The notes beneath the pieces are model-generated. The model searched no databases. It was not told the DNA's origin and saw nothing but the letters and a program-made list of their open reading frames with translations. Both the position numbers and the translations under genes were made by a program. Positions 48,185 through 59,829 of a stretch of 64,000 nucleotides of DNA are shown piece by piece; positions within the stretch are counted from its first letter, which is position 1; each line of letters opens with the position of its first letter. This DNA is from Lonicera japonica. Lineage: Eukaryota > Streptophyta > Magnoliopsida > Dipsacales > Caprifoliaceae. The DNA lies in contig JAKCWG010000927.1 in the NCBI GenBank assembly GCA_021464415.1, positions 1-64,000 of the forward strand. Reading direction: 5' to 3'.

Positions 48185-48196
48185 AAGAGAGAGAAA
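47181..48196. other. Intergenic stretch with hAT-like fragment
   Basis: 47230-47558 is rich in ACACGA/TCGTGT words and ends in TTGTCACCCTTA, like the end of a plant hAT MITE. No left partner was found. (TA)n and (GA)n tracts occupy about 48151-48196. I see no gene. Confidence 0.5.
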
Positions 48197-48768
48197 TGAT
48201 CTAAAAATAACTAATTTTTTGTCCTTAAATGCAAACCAACCATTTTGAGAGTAAATGGATGAAATTTTTTATGAAACTTATTAAAGATGATCTCCACGAT
48301 TAGTAGATCATCTTTGCCAAATTCATTTAAAATTCAACTGGGAAGTAGGTTAATTTAAAAATTGTTACATATGCGCATTTATGGCAGTTAAAATTTTAGA
48401 TGTTTAGCTAACCCACTCTTAGTTGAATTTTTAGATGAAATTTGGTAGAGATGATCTACTTTATAGAAATTATCTTGATTAAGTTGAACTAAAAAATTCA
48501 TCCATTTAACCCCTCAAATTGGTTGGTCCGCATTCAAAGACCAAAAAATTGGTCATCTTTAGATCCTTTATCAACTTGGTGAAGATGATCTCTAAGACTA
48601 GTAAATCGTTTTCACTAAATTTCATTGAAAAATTCAACTGGAAAGTAGGTTAACAAAAAAAAATTGATATATATACGCATTTATGGCTATTAAAATTTTA
48701 GATGTTTAGCTAGCCCACTTCCCGATTGAATTTTTCGATGAAATTTGGTAAAGCTGATCTACTAGACA
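48197..48768. repeat. MITE with long inverted arms plus partial second copy
   Basis: 48197-48566 has arms (T/G)GATCTAAA(A/G)AT(A/G)AC and GCAAACCAACCATTTTGAG against GCGGACCAACCAATTTGAG, paired for about 90 bp. Its interior block (GATGATCT..AGTAGGTTAA..CGCATTTATGGC..GATGTTTAGCTA.CCCACT) appears again at about 48588-48768, some 300 bp downstream. It is non-coding. Confidence 0.6.
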
Positions 48769-49365
48769 TGCCCATGCCTATGGCACTCTCGACTTGATTT
48801 TTTTTCTAGAACCAGACCCAAATACTCATCCCAAACCAAGCTCGTAAAGGAGTTATCTTATGCTGTTTAATATATATACCAAAACTTAACATAAGCACCA
48901 ATTAGAAACAACCCAACTTAACTAGTGCAGAATTTGTTTTAAAAGACCTGAGCCCATTCCTTTCAATATTCATAAGCCCAAATTCAATGCTCGACCCTAA
49001 TTCACTCCGTCGCATTGTAATTATAAAATACTATAAAGAAATTTAAATGAGAGTTATTATATTTAGATCGGGTCCAATCGAGTCAAAAGGGTTGCTATAT
49101 ATATATATATATATATAAAGAGCCATGTGAGATTTATAAAATCATTAATATACTTGTAGCCTAATTTTTGAAATTTGTATCTCATGGGTTTAAGAATTTG
49201 TCTACTATTCATAAGGTATGGCTATCAACACTCAAAGCACGTAGTTAGGTCAATTACCAATTTGCACCCCTACTCATCTTCACATTCGTTTTGTTGTGTT
49301 ACTTATATTTGGGTTAAACAAAAAATTGCTTGTGTATAGAAAAGGGAAAAACTAAAAAAGGCATA
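48769..49365. other. Intergenic stretch
   Basis: I see no gene. A (TA)n tract lies at about 49091-49118. Confidence 0.55.
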
Positions 49366-49367
49366 TA

Positions 49368-49579
49368 CTTCCTTCACCTCAAATTAATAGTCTCACTTTT
49401 TTTTAGAGTTATCTTAAACTAATTGTCTATTTTCTTTTTAAAGACTTATTATATAAAATCTCTCAATAAATAATAAGTTATCATTGACTTCAAAAAAAAG
49501 AGAGTTGTCATTGGATATTGATTATATTGAAATAAGTGTCATTTTAAGAAGTACCAAACTCAAAATGAGACAGGGGAAG
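49368..49579. mobile_element. Stowaway-like MITE
   Basis: The left end CTTCCTTCACCTCAAATTAA and the reverse complement of the right end CTTCCCCTGTCTCATTTTGA are inverted relatives. They match the general Stowaway (Tc1/mariner) pattern of CTCCCTCCGTCCC-type ends. TA flanks both sides (49366-49367 and 49580-49581). The 212-bp element is non-coding. Confidence 0.68.
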
Positions 49580-51067
49580 TATTAGGCATGCTCAAAATTT
49601 TATTTTATTTTTTTAGTAATTTCTTGTATCATTGAAATTGCTTTGCAATTCCTTTGCTAAATACTTTTAAACAAATACCTGCGTCATTGAGATTATTTTT
49701 GTACTAACAAAGAATATTGTATATTTGTTTAAAATTTTAGATAAAAGATAGTCACGAAAATAAATTGACTTCAAGAAAACCAATATCGGTCTCGCCTATT
49801 GTAGGAATAAAGTTTGACACTCATAATGATGCCTATGAATTTTACAATAGATATGCAAAGAAGTTGGTATTTGGTATAAAAGTGAAAAAATCGTACAAAG
49901 GAAGAAACAATGTGCAATTCTTTGTTATTATCATGAGGGATTTAAATCGAATATCGAATCAACTAAAGAAAGACCAAGAAGAACAATTGGATGTTCAGCA
50001 ATGGTGCATATTAAGTTAGGTGTATTGAAAAAACGGAAGTTGACTGTAGTTAATTTTGATCACAATCATGAGACTACTCCATTTAGTGTGCACTTTTATA
50101 GGTCAAACAAGAATATTAATGCCAGTGTAAGAAAGAAGCTTGATTTACATTGTGATGCAAGAATTTGAACAAATAGGACTTACCATTCACTTGTAGTAGA
50201 TGCAGGAGGGCATGAACGTCTAACACTTGATGAAAATGATGTCAGAAATTATGTTACAAAATACAAGCAACTAAAATTAAAGGATGGAGATGCACGAGCT
50301 TTATATGATCATTTTTTGTACATGTAAATGAAAAATCCCAACTTTTTTTAATTTGATTGATTTCGATAATGAAGCACATTTGAGGAATGTACGTTGGGCA
50401 AATGCTAGGTCTAGAGCTTCTTACGAATTTTTTGGTGATATAGTTACATTTGATACTACATACTTGACAAATGTATGTAATATGCATTTTGCCCCATTTA
50501 TTGGAGTTAATCACCATAGTCAATCAATTTTATTGGGCTATGGTTTACTTGCAGATGAGATGACAAATCATTTGTTTGGTTGTTTAAAACATAGCTTACT
50601 TGTATATCTGGTTGTTCACCACATGTTATAATAATCGATCAGTCTAGAGCTATATAGAACGTAGCCGAGGTATTTCCACAACCTCATCATCGCCTTTGTC
50701 TATTTCATATAATGCAAAAGGTTCCGCAAAAATTGAAAGGATGCCGATATTATTCAATAATTAAATTGGCAGTGGTAGTATCTCTTTGTGACTCTTTAGT
50801 ATAAAGCAGATTTGAAGTAACTTGAAAAAGTTTCAGGTTTATAAACTTTGTAAGAATGAGTGGCTTAACACTCTTTATAAGGAAAGAAAAAAATAGGTTC
50901 CAGCATATCTTAAATGTATGTTTTTTGCATGCATGCTAACAACTCAAAAAAGTGAAAGCATTAATGCATTTTTTAATGGCTATGCACATTCGTCCACGTC
51001 ATTATCTGATTTTGCTAATAAATATAAACTACCCCCATAAGATAAACATCAAAAGGAAGCTATAGTA

Positions 51068-51335
51068 GATTTTGATTCTAGACATTCAAAACCTGTGTTA
51101 AAAACCAAATGCGTCTATGAAAAATAACTCTCCAAGATTTACACTAAATGTATTTTCAAGAAGTTTCAACATGAAGTGGAAGAGATGTTGAAACTAAAAC
51201 AGATTTTGATTCTAGACATTCAGAACCTGTGTTAAAAACCAAATGTGTCTATGAAAATTAACTCTCCAAGATTGAAGCTAATTGTATTTTCAAGAAGTTT
51301 CAACATGAAATGGAAAAGATGTTTCCATGTTTTAA
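51068..51335 (+). repeat. 134-bp tandem duplication inside the FAR1-like region
   Basis: Units at 51068 and 51202 share GATTTTGATTCTAGACATTC, AACCTGTGTTAAAAACCAAA and TTTTCAAGAAGTTTCAACAT. The unit is not a multiple of three, so the duplication itself shifts the frame. Confidence 0.85.
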
Positions 51336-51375
51336 CACAAGTCAAATGAAAATGGAAGGCTCAACAATAACTTAC

Positions 51376-51536
51376 TGTTAGAATATTCTATTTAGTTTCC
51401 TTATGCTAGTAGGTTTAGGTTTCCTTTTTCTAATAGGTTTCTCATTATATTGTATCATCCTCACCTCCTAAATAGGGCTTCTTTTCTATTAATATTTATC
51501 AACAAATCATAAGTTTCATGTCTTTTACTTTTAACT
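51376..51536 (+). repeat. 5' LTR of old copia element
   Basis: It starts TGTTAGAATATTC and ends TTTTAACT. 'cctaaatagggcttc' near 51466-51480 is TATA-like. Confidence 0.9.
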
Positions 51537-52157
51537 TGGTATCAGAGCGATTAAAATCCTCTTTACAACTAAAACTTTACCTTCAAAACCACAAAACTAG
51601 CTACTAAAGTCGATTTCAGAGCCACAATAACCAACCTTAAAATCAAAACTAAAGCCACGATCGTACTTAAATTTTATCGAAATCACCAAACCGACAAACC
51701 AATCTCTTCGTCTGAGAAAGACGATCACAACCGCTAAAAAATAATCGAAAAACTCCCAACCACGCCCCAAGCTCGTTAGATCCATCCCGCCATAAAAGTT
51801 CACATACCGTTAGCCGCCATTACTAATGCCATTTAGTCTCGGTTTAATTGAACCGGTCCACCGCAAGCTTTTTTGACCGGTTCAATTGGTTTTTGACCAG
51901 TTCTTGACTAGGTTTGACCAGTTTGTAGGGTTTTTGACCTTCCTGATCTCAAATCCAGCATCCGTTTTTCCAGAATCTACATCAATTTCTCAGTACTAGT
52001 TCACTGCAAGCTTTTTTGTCGGCTCAACTATATTTTTGATCGGTTCTTGACTAGGTTTAACCACTTCCTAAGTTTTTTGACCGTCTTGATCTCAAATTCA
52101 GCCTTCGTGTTTCTAGAATCTACTTATATTTTCCAATGTTTATTATAACATTACATA

Positions 52158-55100
52158 ATGGCTTTTGATGTCCATAAAACTGGAGATTATGAAGCGATAT
52201 ATTCGGATTCCTACTGCGCGAGAAATCTAGAAGTCTCTGTCTACGGCTTTTTATGATGGAGTTTACAAGTTACAAGTTTTTACCTTGAATCAAATGGCAT
52301 TTACAACTAAACAAAGTGGCAGATTCCTCTCTGAGTATTATGGGGAGCTAACATAAATCTTCAGTGAATTAGATAATCCTGATAAAGTGGTCATGGAAAA
52401 TCTTAATGATATCGAATCTTATAGAAAGTCAATTTAGCGTTTGCGAGTTCACATATTCCTTACCGGTTTAGACTGTTGACTTGAAAGTCATTAATCTTGT
52501 TTTGATAATAGCAATAAACTTAATCTTGTGTAATTTAACCTAGTTGATGTTTTAAGTTATAGCCACACAATATTGATCACACGTGGATTTAACCGAAAAG
52601 CCGGGATCAAGATCATTCTTCTACAAAGTATTGCAATCAAAGTTTTACATCTCACACATCTCTTGTCAACACATCCTCAATAAGATTTCTAAAGTACAAT
52701 GACCCAAGGAAGAAAAGAAACGAAGAATCAAACAAAGCCCTCGAAGACTCGTTATTGCATATATGAGTGAGTGCTTTAGTTTCCTTGTAAAGATTCTCAT
52801 TTGATCATCATAGCTCATACAATATTTCAATATTATAAGATTGATCAAATCAAAAGTTGAATCAAGTTTCCTTGAGAAAATCTTATTTTTGGGAAAAATC
52901 GTTTTGGAACAAATACTTTTTAAATATTAAACAAACTCATTTCGGAGCTCTTTTCGTTATAGAAGTCTTAGATACTCATATTTAAGTATCCCCTTGCTTC
53001 AAAATTGATTTTTGAGCTAATTTGCAAAAGTATGAAAAATGGGATTTTTGGTCAAACTGGCAGCAGACCAGAGGAGACCATCAGTCGACTGATGAGCTTT
53101 GCTCAGTCGACTGATGAGCATTGCTCAGTCGACTGATGGCCCAGAAACTAGCCATTGGAGTTCTGATTTTTTACCATTTTTGGTACCAAACTTTTACCAA
53201 CTCCCTCCAAACGGCCATATGTTGTCTTAGACTATATGTACACCCTCTAAGACTTATTTAAACACTCTTGAATCATTCTTACACTATTCTATTCATCTAC
53301 ACTCAATATTCAAAGATTCAAGAACATTTTCCTTTGATCAATCATCTTTATTTTGAGCTATACTTTATTGATCAAATTAGATATCTCTTAGTGTGAGCCT
53401 AAGTTGTAATCTTTATACACTATAGAGCTATTGTACATTGGTGTTAGTCACCAAATCATTTCTTTTAAACATTAAGAGAGGTTTATCTCTTAAGATAGCA
53501 AGAGAGTATTCTTGTGTGAGTATTGAGAGAATTCCAATACTTGTAAGAGTGTGAGAAAGATACACTTGTAGAGGTTTGATCTTCACCCGGAAGGAGATCG
53601 GTTATAGTGGAATTTCTCGGGGTACTAACCGAGCGCGGAGTAGGGGCTAACAAGCCGAATCGTGTGGACAAAAAGTCTTTGACTTTGATCGGTTTGATCT
53701 TTCTATCTCTTGAACTCTTATTGTGTTATTTGCACCTTGTGATTGGATTTATCTTTGCTTATTGTTTGGTTGATTGATATAGACATCAAATATTTTTAAA
53801 TTGATTTTAAAAATCCCATTAAGTTTTAAAAAAAAAACCCTATTCACCCCCCTCTAGGGTATTTTCCGACCTACATAGACAATGAACTTGAACAGATCCG
53901 TGGTGAAATCTTACAAAAAGATCTTATTCTAAAATTAGAAGAAACGTATGCACTGGTTTGTCGAGAAGACCTCAGGCGGAAAACTATGAATAGTGACTTT
54001 ACTAATACCGATGCTACGACCATAATAACTCGCAACTGTGTCCCATAGAACAATCAAGATCAGCTCCAAAAAAACTCAAACTGTGAAAATCTAGCAAACT
54101 AAGCTCGTGACTCCCAATCAAATGATCAAGGAAGCAAGTCCCAATATCCGCCTTGTTTGTATATGGACAAACTGGACATTTTAAAAAGGAGTACTATCAA
54201 GTAATTGGCTATCCAGACTAGTGGGATCACTCTCGGGATCGTCATTCAAATCATAAGAATGAAGGTGATGGAAAGAGGCATCAGGATTGCTTACCAACCC
54301 TAGGCCACCTGGTAAGGCTTTAAATTTTACATCTATTTTGAATAATATATGGATAATTAATTTTGGTGTTACCGATCATATGACATTCGATTCTAAACAT
54401 GTCACTAATTTTACCCCCTCATCAAACAATTTCATTTCCATGGCTAATGGTAAAACAGTTCCTATTATTGGTGAAGGGACAATTCATTTATCAAATACCA
54501 TGAATTTAAACTTTGTGCTCATAGTTCCCTCACTCAATTATAATTTATTGTCTGTTACTCAAATTACTAATGCTCTAAATTGTATTGTTATTTTCTTGCT
54601 TACTTATTGTGTTTTTAAGGATATTCAGACGAGGTAGGCAATTGGTTATAGAATTAGGCGGGGCAAATTAAACTACTTGGACCTATTAGTGAAGAGCACA
54701 AACCAGTTACAATAGGCCCTACAAACTAGCACTACCCGAGGAAGAAAAGTTAAAGATGAAATTTGGTTGTGGCATCGTCGTTTGGGTCCTGCATCGTTTA
54801 GCTATTTAAAGAAGTTATTTCCTAAACTTTTTAAGAATGTTGATATTTCCGTTTTTCAGTGTGAAACATGTGAACTAGCAAAGAGCTATCACACTTTTTT
54901 TACATCATCATTAAATAAATGTTCAGTTCCTTTTATGTTTATTCACTCTAATGTCTGGGGCCCATCTCCTAATACTTCTTTGAGTGGTTTTCATTGGTTT
55001 GTTACTTTTATTAATGAAACTAGAATGAGATGAATATGTCCTATAAAGTCAAAGAGTGAAGTTATTTCTTTGTTTTAGCGATTTCATAAACAGATTAGTA

Positions 55101-57598
55101 CACAATATAACGCCATTATCCAAGTACTTCGAACCGATAATGGAGGTGAATATATGGCTACCACTTTATAGGAGTATTTTAAATAATATGGAATTATCCA
55201 TCAAACTAACTGGCCATATACACCTAAACAAAATAGGGTTGCAAAAATGAATAATCGCCATTTGCTCGAAGTAGTACGGGCACTATTACTTGGGGCTAAT
55301 GCTCCGATGTCTTACTAGGGTGAAGCTCTCTCCTCTGCCGCATATTTGATTAACCGTGTTTCGTCAGCATTTCTAGATTTTCTAACACCATTTGATGTTC
55401 TCCATAAAGCAGTCTTGGCTCCTAAAGCATCAAGTTTGCCTCCACGAATATTTAGTTGTACTGGATTTGTTCACTTACCCAAAGAACACCGAAACAAGTT
55501 CGAATTACGTACTCTCAAGTGTGTATTTATGGGCTACACATCTAATCATAAAGGGTATCGCTGTTATCATCCCCCTTCACATAAAATGTACGTGAACAAT
55601 TAAGGATGTCGTATTTCATGAAGGAAAGATGTACTTTTAGCAGACTTAACTTCAGGTGGAGTAGTATAATGAAGTTCGAGCTCTTGATTATATTAATGGG
55701 ACTGAATTAATCCAGGTTCAAATGTCACCGCCAACTTCAAACTCGCCAAGTTCACCACCAGATTCAATCTCCCCATCACTGCCGACTTACACTAATGGCT
55801 CGTCATTCCCACTGCCAGGTTTGCCAAAACCGTTAAATGTTCCGAGTTCAAACTTACCATCGTCTCCGCCTGACACAAATAACAAATCGCCTCCCTCTGA
55901 CACGTCTGAGTCTGAAAATCAGATATCTTCTCCTGAACCTCCTAGAAAATAACTCCCTCACCGTCACAATAAAGGCGTTCCTAAACAGACATATGAACTT
56001 AATCTCACTAATAAAGCCAAATATCCCATGAGTAACTACGTATGATAGGCTGTCTAAATCGAATAAGTCATTTATAAATCAGTGATCATATGTATCTATT
56101 CATAATAGTGTGTAGGAAGCCTTAGGTGATCCAACATGGAAAGCAATTATGAACTAGGAAATTAAATCCTTAAAGAATAATAGTACATGGGATATAATTG
56201 GGTTTCCACCAGGAAAAAAACGCATTGGTTGCAAATGGGTGTACACAATGAAATATAAGGCAGACATAATTATCGAAAGATACAAAGCGCAACTAGTAAC
56301 AAAAGGCTACACCCAGACACATGGGATCGATTATTTGGAGACATTTACACTAGTGGTAAAAATTAACACTGTGCGTGTCTTGCTCTCTTTTAGCGACAAA
56401 TCCAGATTGGCTGCTATAACAATTTGATGTAAATAATGCATTCTTACATGGGGACTTGGAGGAGGATGTATACATGGAATTCCCACCTAGGTATGTAGTT
56501 CCTATGGAACATCAAAATAAAGTATGCAAATTGAAAAGGTCTTTGTATGGTTTGAAACAATCTTCGAGAATTGGTTTAGAAAATTCGTTTAATCAATGAA
56601 AAAATTTAGTTACAAACAGAGAAATTCAGATCATACGTTATTTTTGAAGAAGTGCCATGGGAAGATTACAGTAGTCATTGTGTACGTTGATGTCATGGTG
56701 GTTACCAGGAATGATCCACAAGAACAAGAAGCGCTACGGAATTATCTATGTCGGGAATTCGAGAAGAAAGATCTTGGCGAATTGAAGTATTTTATAGGAA
56801 TCGAAGTGTCTAGGTCTTCAAAAGGCATCTTTTTATTTCAGAGAAAGTATGCACTGGATTTATTATGTGAGACCGAAATGTTTGCTTGCCAACCATCAGA
56901 AACACCTATGGAAGAAGGTTTGAAGTTTAAAATTAAAATTGATCAAGTACTAGTCGATCAAGGGCGTTATAAGAAATTGGTGGGGAGACTAATGTACTTA
57001 GCACATACTAAGCTAGACATTTCTTATGCATTAAGTGTAGTGAGTCAATTCAAGCATAATCCTAGAGAAAAGCCTATAAAGGCCATTATAAATATCATAA
57101 GTTATCTGAAGGTAGCTCTAGGAAAAGGGATTTTATTTACAAAGAACTTTGTTTTTTTTTAAAGTTGAAGGATACACTAATGTTAATTGGGCCGAGAATG
57201 AAAGTAACAGAAGGTCTACATCAGGATATTTCACGTTTATTAGTGGAAACCTCGTTACTTGGAGAAGCAAAAAACAAAATGTTTTTCCTCTTTCAAGCAC
57301 TGAAGCTGAACATCGAGGGATGGCAATGAGAGTCCTGGAGTTATTATGGCTGAAGTTACTATTGACTGATTTAGGTTATCCACCGAGAGAACCTATGATG
57401 TTGTATTGTGATAACAAAGTAGTATGTGATATCGCTCAAAATCTAGTTCAAAATGATATAACCAAATATGTGGAAGCGGATAGGTTCTTTATCAAAGAGA
57501 AATTGGAAGAAAAAGTAGTGGTTGTGCCTCATATACGTTCGAAAGATCAGCTAGCTGGTGTACTTACTAAGGCTGTTTCCAATAGAATATTTTTCTGA
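52158..57598 (+). pseudogene. Old copia gag-pol, heavily mutated
   Basis: Gag begins about 52158, with FYDGVYKL..SEYYGEL words. It continues across the solo LTR in frame (..FLTGLD|NELEQIRGEIL..). The zinc knuckle near 54160-54205 (GQTGHFKKEYYQ) has a Cys replaced by Tyr. The protease Asp is Asn at 54359 (WIINFG). The first integrase Asp is Asn at 54950 (HSNVW), and the integrase Glu is Lys at 55244. The RT box at 56683 reads YVDV. RNase H survives as STEAEH..YCDNK..KDQLAGVLTKA to 57598. Many TAG, TAA and TGA codons fall in between. Every catalytic centre I can locate from protease through RT is damaged, so it is long dead. Confidence 0.88.
52474..53875 (+). mobile_element. Solo LTR (1402 bp) inside the old copia element
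   Basis: It starts TGTTGACTTGAAAGTCATTA and ends TTTTCCGACCTACA. A perfect 5-bp TSD, TAGAC, flanks it (52469-52473 and 53876-53880). Removing it and one TSD rejoins the gag frame. The ends and the CCCTATTCACCCCCCTCTAG stretch near the right end resemble long-LTR copia elements of the SIRE type, judged from memory. Three copies of TCAGTCGACTGATG lie at 53081-53138. No internal region remains, so it arose by LTR-LTR recombination. Confidence 0.92.
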
Positions 57599-57650
57599 TT
57601 GATCAGCAAATTGGGCATGTTTGATATTTATGCACCAACTTGAGTGAGAG

Positions 57651-57811
57651 TGTTAGAATATTCTATTTAGTTTCCTTATGCTAGTAGGTTTAGGTTTCTT
57701 TTTCCTAATAGGTTTCTCATTATATTGTGTCATCTTAACCCTATAAATAGGGCTTCTCTAATATCAATATTTATCAAGAAATCATAAGTTCCATGTCTTT
57801 TACTTTTAACT
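57651..57811 (+). repeat. 3' LTR of old copia element
   Basis: It has the same length and ends as 51376-51536, with about 14 mismatches. 'ctataaatagggc' is a better preserved TATA-like box. Confidence 0.9.
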
Positions 57812-58060
57812 CTTACATAATTAAAGAGCGGATTGCATACGAGGAAAAGTTGACTCGGCTTATGGAATATAAAGTTTTGTATGACATAAAAGAGCCTGTA
57901 AAAGTTCGTTGTATATGTAATATGTTTAACTTCAAAGCTAATCAGTGTACACACTCTTTGAAAATTTTTCACTATAATATATGGTATGGATGAGATACCA
58001 TCACAATATATTTTATCTTGATGGTGAAAAGATTTCAAATGTAAAAGAAAAATCATTTTC

Positions 58061-58539
58061 TTTTTGTTTTTGCCAAAAATATTAATTAAATTGTTTTAAA
58101 GATACCATTGCCAAAAATCTGCAAAAGCAATCAGAAAAAAGTGTGTTACTATTCTTTCTCTTTATATATATATATATATGTATATATTACATAGAAGGTG
58201 TTGTTTCTTATTCCTTTTATTTAGTAATTATTTTAATGTGTTTGGAAAGTTAAATATTTATTGTATTTATAAGTTGTGATGTAGAAATTAATTGTTCGAG
58301 GAAAACAAAAATTTGAGTCAGCCACTTTTGGAGATTCAATAAACACGCATAATAGTACGTATTTCATGGTGACAGCTACCCACTTATTGTTCATTTGATT
58401 ATATATAGTTGTGTGTATGTCTTTATTTTATATTAATATATGTGTATGTATATTTGTCTTTATCTTATATCAATATTTTTACTATCATTTAGAGTTCGAA
58501 AGTCTGACTCTGACCAACATGACAATCAAAAACACGGTG
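58061..58539. other. Spacer between the SWIM and OTU-like regions
   Basis: AT-rich, with a (TA)n tract at about 58164-58190. It could be a decayed intron or the former 3' coding part of the FAR1/MULE gene. I see no domain in it. Confidence 0.45.
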
Positions 58540-58559
58540 TGTTACATTGATTAAGCGGA

Positions 58560-59165
58560 TTTGGCACTTGGATACTCTCTTTCGTTACACGTGTTGATAA
58601 TGTTCATAGCGATGGTCATTATAGTTAACATTTTATTACGTAATTCATGGGTATGAATCTTACAAATGGTGGGTTACGAGTGAGATAAGACATGTTGAAA
58701 GAGGTAAGATCTCATGCTGGCCTTTACATTCGGTTGTGCTATGGTGTTGAAGAATATCGAGAAATTCAAGCAAGATTTAGTCATTTTGGGCCATATTGTG
58801 AGGAGGATGGTTATATGATGCTCCCACAGATGGGCATATAGTTGCATCTATCTACAACATGATTTTCCTAGGTTTGCATCCAAAACAATGTTTAACTTAC
58901 TTGCCACTAAGAAATCTACCTTGTCCATAGGAACCAATAGAGATCAGCTTAGTTGGGTTGATTGGTAACCATTTTGTCAAGTTGTTACTCCGTAATAATG
59001 CTCACTTACCTCTAATTAAAGGTTGATAGCATAAAAACTTCTAATATTGGGCTCAATAGTGGCTTGATAAAGTCAATGATAGATGCATTGAATTGCGAAC
59101 ATAAATTTCTAACCCAAACTTTGTTATCACCGACATTGTAGACATTTAGTTAAAATGTCAAGATT
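58560..59165 (+). pseudogene. OTU-like cysteine protease remnant
   Basis: In one frame, 58593-58625 reads VDNVHSDGHYS. The OTU family pattern is D-G-x-C, so the catalytic Cys codon is now Tyr (TAT at 58620-58622). The reading continues through DMLKEVRSHAG, YGVEEYREIQARFSHFG and GYMMLPQMG (58680-58835). After a one-frame shift it gives HIVASIYNM, KQCLTYLPLR and GNHFVKLLLRNN, the last with the expected catalytic His at 58970. It ends with QWLDKVNDRCIEL near 59085. These are the blocks of OTU-type domains. In-frame stops near 58626, 58641, 58674, 58912 and 59027 make it dead. It lies 0.5 kb after the SWIM region on the same strand and may have been part of the same protein or element. I assign the fold from motif order without a search. 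Confidence 0.62.
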
Positions 59166-59829
59166 ATTCAAGTGTTATAGAAAATCTAGATTAAATTACT
59201 ATAATAAATTTTCCCTTATGATATCTTGTTTATTTATTTGTTTATAATTTATTAGTTTTATATATATATATATACACATATATATAAATAAGTTATCTCC
59301 AATTGCATTTTTGTGATAAAAAAAATTATCTCTAATGAAATTCACTGATAAAAGTATTTAATTAGAGTAGTAATAAAGAGGAATGAAACATGTAGTGCAT
59401 ATACGTTTAAAATTAGCCAACAGCCTTATAGCATGTTAATTTAACCTCCGCCCCACCCCCTAACCTCATATGAGTAGGCATCAATTATAATTATTATATA
59501 AGTTAGGAAGTAAATAATACAAAGATTGACTAAAAATAATAAATTATTAAAAACGTGCTTAAACACGTTTAGAAAAAAAAATGTGCAATAACTAAAAACA
59601 TGTTAAATAGTCTTAGAAAAAAAAATGTGCAATTAGTATTTCTATAATGGGTTAAAATATAAACAACACAAAGATGGGGGTAAAAGTAGGTAATTTAGTT
59701 GGAAAAAAAAGAGAAAGAATTGAAAAAGAAAAAGCAAGGTTAATTGCATGTCCAAATGTAGGGTTAAAACATATGGACCAAATTTGACCATCAAATTCAA
59801 GCGGTTTGACAGTTCATGAGACTGCCATT
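59166..59829. other. AT-rich upstream region of the calmodulin gene
   Basis: A (TA)n tract lies at about 59259-59284. The word AATGTGCAATAACTAAAAACATGTTAAA recurs in part at 59580-59630. No recognisable transposon lies in this stretch. Confidence 0.5.

Larger units (their letters stand above)
51376..57811 (+). mobile_element. Old Ty1/copia element inside the FAR1-like gene
   Basis: Short LTRs of 161 bp (51376-51536 and 57651-57811) flank a gag-pol remnant. The 5-bp TSD CTTAC is perfect (51371-51375 and 57812-57816). Immediately after the 5' LTR is an exact initiator-Met primer-binding site, TGGTATCAGAGC (51537-51548). A purine tract, TGAGTGAGAG, precedes the 3' LTR (57641-57650). The LTRs differ at roughly 14 of 161 positions by eye, so this is clearly older than the element at 30932. 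It contains a solo LTR (52474-53875). The outer ends are TG..CT rather than TG..CA. Confidence 0.93.
49756..58060 (+). pseudogene. FAR1/FRS-like gene or FAR1-type MULE transposase, broken
   Basis: This reads as a FHY3/FAR1-family protein, a group of transcription factors descended from MULE transposases. The FAR1 DNA-binding domain starts about 49790 (GIKFDTHNDAYEFYNRYAKK) and, after a frameshift near 49925, ends with FDHNHE near 50070. A linker (DAGGHERLTLDENDVRNY..KNPNFF) leads to the MULE core. Its acidic residues are visible: D at 50452 (TFDTTY), D at 50637 (IIIDQ) and E at 50954 (KSESINAFF). A SWIM C-x-C..C-x-H motif is at 57910-57954. Between 51375 and 57817 a copia element interrupts it, and the frame rejoins exactly (..STITYIIKER..). 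There are stops at about 50166, 50326 and 50668, later frameshifts, and a 134-bp tandem duplication. Whether it began as a host FRS gene or an autonomous MULE cannot be settled here. Confidence 0.85.
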
